Source: Anaerolineales bacterium (GTDB taxonomy: Bacteria > Chloroflexota > Anaerolineae > Anaerolineales > Villigracilaceae). Taken from it: a stretch of DNA of 64,000 bases. The stretch's first letter is position 1. Every line of letters begins with the position of its first letter. The translations under genes were made by a program, and so were the position numbers. The notes below the pieces were generated by a model. That model ran no database searches and had not been told where the DNA came from. It was given only the letters and a program-made list of their open reading frames with translations. The stretch is taken from assembly GCA_030834895.1 (NCBI GenBank), contig JAUQXA010000045.1, positions 44,914-108,913 on the forward strand, written 5' to 3'. This document shows positions 62,885-64,000 of the stretch, piece by piece.

Positions 62885-63787
62885 TCAATGTGTGTACTGC
62901 GGCAATGCCCAGACGCCGCGCTCGACAGACTGGCAGGTTTCTTGCAAGACCCGCCGCACGATGGCTTTCCAGTCGGTGCCGCCCGCTTCCGCCTTAAGAA
63001 CGCGGGCATGGTCTTTGACCTGGTCATAGATTTCATTCAGGCTGCCGCGATTGCCGAGGGCAAGCAGGACAGTCCAAACGATGCCATGCCAGGTCTGAAT
63101 ACCAACCTCTCGCTGGTCGCTATTGAGCAGTTCCGAGCGGCGCACTGTCACCATCCAGGCGGAGGCAAACTGCCGCGGCTTGCGGGTGACAATGATGTAC
63201 TCGTGCATGATGCGCGGATCGGTCATGCCGCTGTATGTCTGCCCGTTGCTCCAAACGTTGTGCTGGAGTTTGATCAACATCTGCACGGGTTCACCAAACC
63301 AGCGGTAGTCGCGCTGCAAGGGAAACAACGCGCCCTTGCGCTTAACGTCGCCCGTCAGGATGACCAGGTGTCCGCCAGGACACAGGGCTTGATAGCCGTT
63401 GTAATGGGCGATGTCCATGCGCTTCAGGAAAGTCTCGTAATCGGGACAGCGGGAGAGATCGTCGGGGTGCGGTGTCCTGCCCCAGACATTGCCCGAATAC
63501 TGGATGATGTTGTGATAGGGATCATGGAAAAAGACCAGGTCGCCCATCAGCGGCAGTTCATCCCGCAGGACGTTGAAGCCGCTATGCAAATCGTTCTGCC
63601 AACAGGCGATACCCATGTCTTTGGCGACATCTCCCATTGTGCCTGAACCGCACATGGGATCAAGTATCTGTCGTGGTTTGAGCCACAGAAACAAATCGCG
63701 GCTGAGCAGCGGGGAATGATTGCCGCGCCACTTCGGGTCGCCGCCCACCCCGCGCTGGGGATAGGAAAGTACGGTGGTGAATGACAT
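62885..63787 (-). CDS. DNA methyltransferase (N4/N6 class) with atypical motif IV
   Basis: A 300-residue methyltransferase: ILDPMCGSGTMGD (motif I, about 41-53) and FFHDPYHNIIQYSG (motif IV, about 87-100), where the usual DPPY reads DPYH, i.e. one proline is missing. GGHLVILTGD is motif VI-like. A winged-helix-like C-terminus follows. It is the first gene of the minus-strand train, read from ATG 63787 (GAGG upstream). Solitary in a mobile context, it may protect the element from restriction. Confidence 0.78.
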   Translation of the reverse strand: MSFTTVLSYPQRGVGGDPKWRGNHSPLLSRDLFLWLKPRQILDPMCGSGTMGDVAKDMGIACWQNDLHSGFNVLRDELPLMGDLVFFHDPYHNIIQYSGNVWGRTPHPDDLSRCPDYETFLKRMDIAHYNGYQALCPGGHLVILTGDVKRKGALFPLQRDYRWFGEPVQMLIKLQHNVWSNGQTYSGMTDPRIMHEYIIVTRKPRQFASAWMVTVRRSELLNSDQREVGIQTWHGIVWTVLLALGNRGSLNEIYDQVKDHARVLKAEAGGTDWKAIVRRVLQETCQSVERGVWALPQYTH

Positions 63788-63803
63788 GATCTTTATGCCT
63801 CTA

Positions 63804-63982
63804 TTCTTGAGTTACGCTGGATTCGATTCATGTCGCGTCCAGCGTAACTCAAGAAAGAAAAACGTTTTTGGGGATCAAATAGCCTCCTTTTGTGACTAAA
63901 TTATGGGAAATGGCTTCAAGTGGATATACTGAATCCAGAGTATCTCAAGAATGCGGAGATATCATCCACCGTAACTCAAGAA
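63804..63982. repeat. Cluster of four 18-bp repeats (one inverted)
   Basis: TCCAGCGTAACTCAAGAA at 63838-63855, its exact inverse at 63804-63821, TCCAGAGTATCTCAAGAA (2 changes) at 63934-63951 and TCCACCGTAACTCAAGAA (1 change) at 63965-63982. The first pair forms an 18-bp stem with a 16-base loop. They lie between divergent genes and look like binding sites for one protein. Confidence 0.8.
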
Positions 63983-63995
63983 AGGAGCCTTTTCC

Positions 63996-64000
63996 ATGAG
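63996..64000 (+). CDS. Start of a plus-strand gene cut by the window edge
   Basis: ATG at 63996 preceded by AAAGGAG (63981-63987) at 8 bases. Only two codons (ATG AG) are visible, so nothing can be said of the product; it is divergent from the methyltransferase. Confidence 0.45.

Noticed and set aside
62870..63646. 258-codon plus-strand frame
   Set aside because: Antisense shadow of the methyltransferase.
1..64000. CRISPR array
   Set aside because: No regularly spaced direct repeats with spacers were seen; WD40 and pentapeptide repeats are coding repeats.

Overview
The window looks like a chromosome segment of a Chloroflexota bacterium, probably of the Anaerolineae type. This is inferred from gene content (a membrane-anchored BcsB-like protein beside a BcsA-like synthase, a roadblock/V4R/response-regulator cluster, a bacterial family-B DNA polymerase with a RecA-like partner, NACHT/WD40 proteins, long serine recombinases). 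No marker gene fixes the taxonomy. Base composition is moderate, and gene density is high with almost no empty stretches.

Region 1 (1-10.4 kb, + strand) is an exopolysaccharide locus: the end of an O-antigen-ligase-like polymerase, a processive family-2 glycosyltransferase, a BcsB-like membrane-anchored partner, a polysaccharide deacetylase, a DUF4832-like lipoprotein, an aminoglycoside-phosphotransferase-fold kinase and a secreted beta-helix protein. A perfect 42-bp palindrome closes it. Region 2 (10.5-16.6 kb) is signalling and envelope: a 7TM-PAS histidine kinase, then a convergent operon of roadblock protein, V4R protein, response regulator and polyprenol-phosphate sugar transferase, then an L,D-transpeptidase and tRNA-Asp.

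Region 3 (16.5-21.5 kb) is a mobile segment with two large serine recombinases of the same subfamily, each with a small regulator gene. The first recombinase frame runs straight through the antisense strand of tRNA-Asp. A RecD2-type helicase, a membrane protein and a pentapeptide-repeat protein follow.

Region 4 (25.8-40.8 kb) is a defence island: a type I restriction system (hsdM, hsdS, hsdR) that carries between hsdS and hsdR a HigB toxin, an antitoxin fused to an ImmA/IrrE peptidase and two PD-(D/E)XK nuclease-like genes, then a YgjP-like metallopeptidase and mcrC-mcrB. McrBC lies between two decayed copies of the same methylase C-terminal tail. Region 5 (40.8-44.3 kb) is a DNA-damage cassette: a promoter containing a GAAC-N4-GTTC LexA-type box drives a LuxR-type regulator, a degenerate RecA-like protein, a small protein and a family-B DNA polymerase.

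Region 6 (44.4-63.8 kb) is a plasmid/ICE-like gene train on the minus strand: AAA ATPase + VWA/metallopeptidase pair, zinc-binding small proteins, macro-domain protein, DnaQ-like exonuclease, a giant methylase-helicase split into two genes, a minimal kinase-like protein and a DNA methyltransferase. Many genes here have hairpin leaders and a GGAGGTAT-type ribosome site. A + strand island (49.6-56.2 kb) interrupts the train: a NACHT-like STAND ATPase and two large 14-blade WD40 proteins with zinc-ribbon tails, with a relic of a second ATPase between them. This split, duplicated STAND system is the best candidate for an undescribed conflict or defence system. The window ends in an 18-bp iterated repeat cluster between divergent genes.
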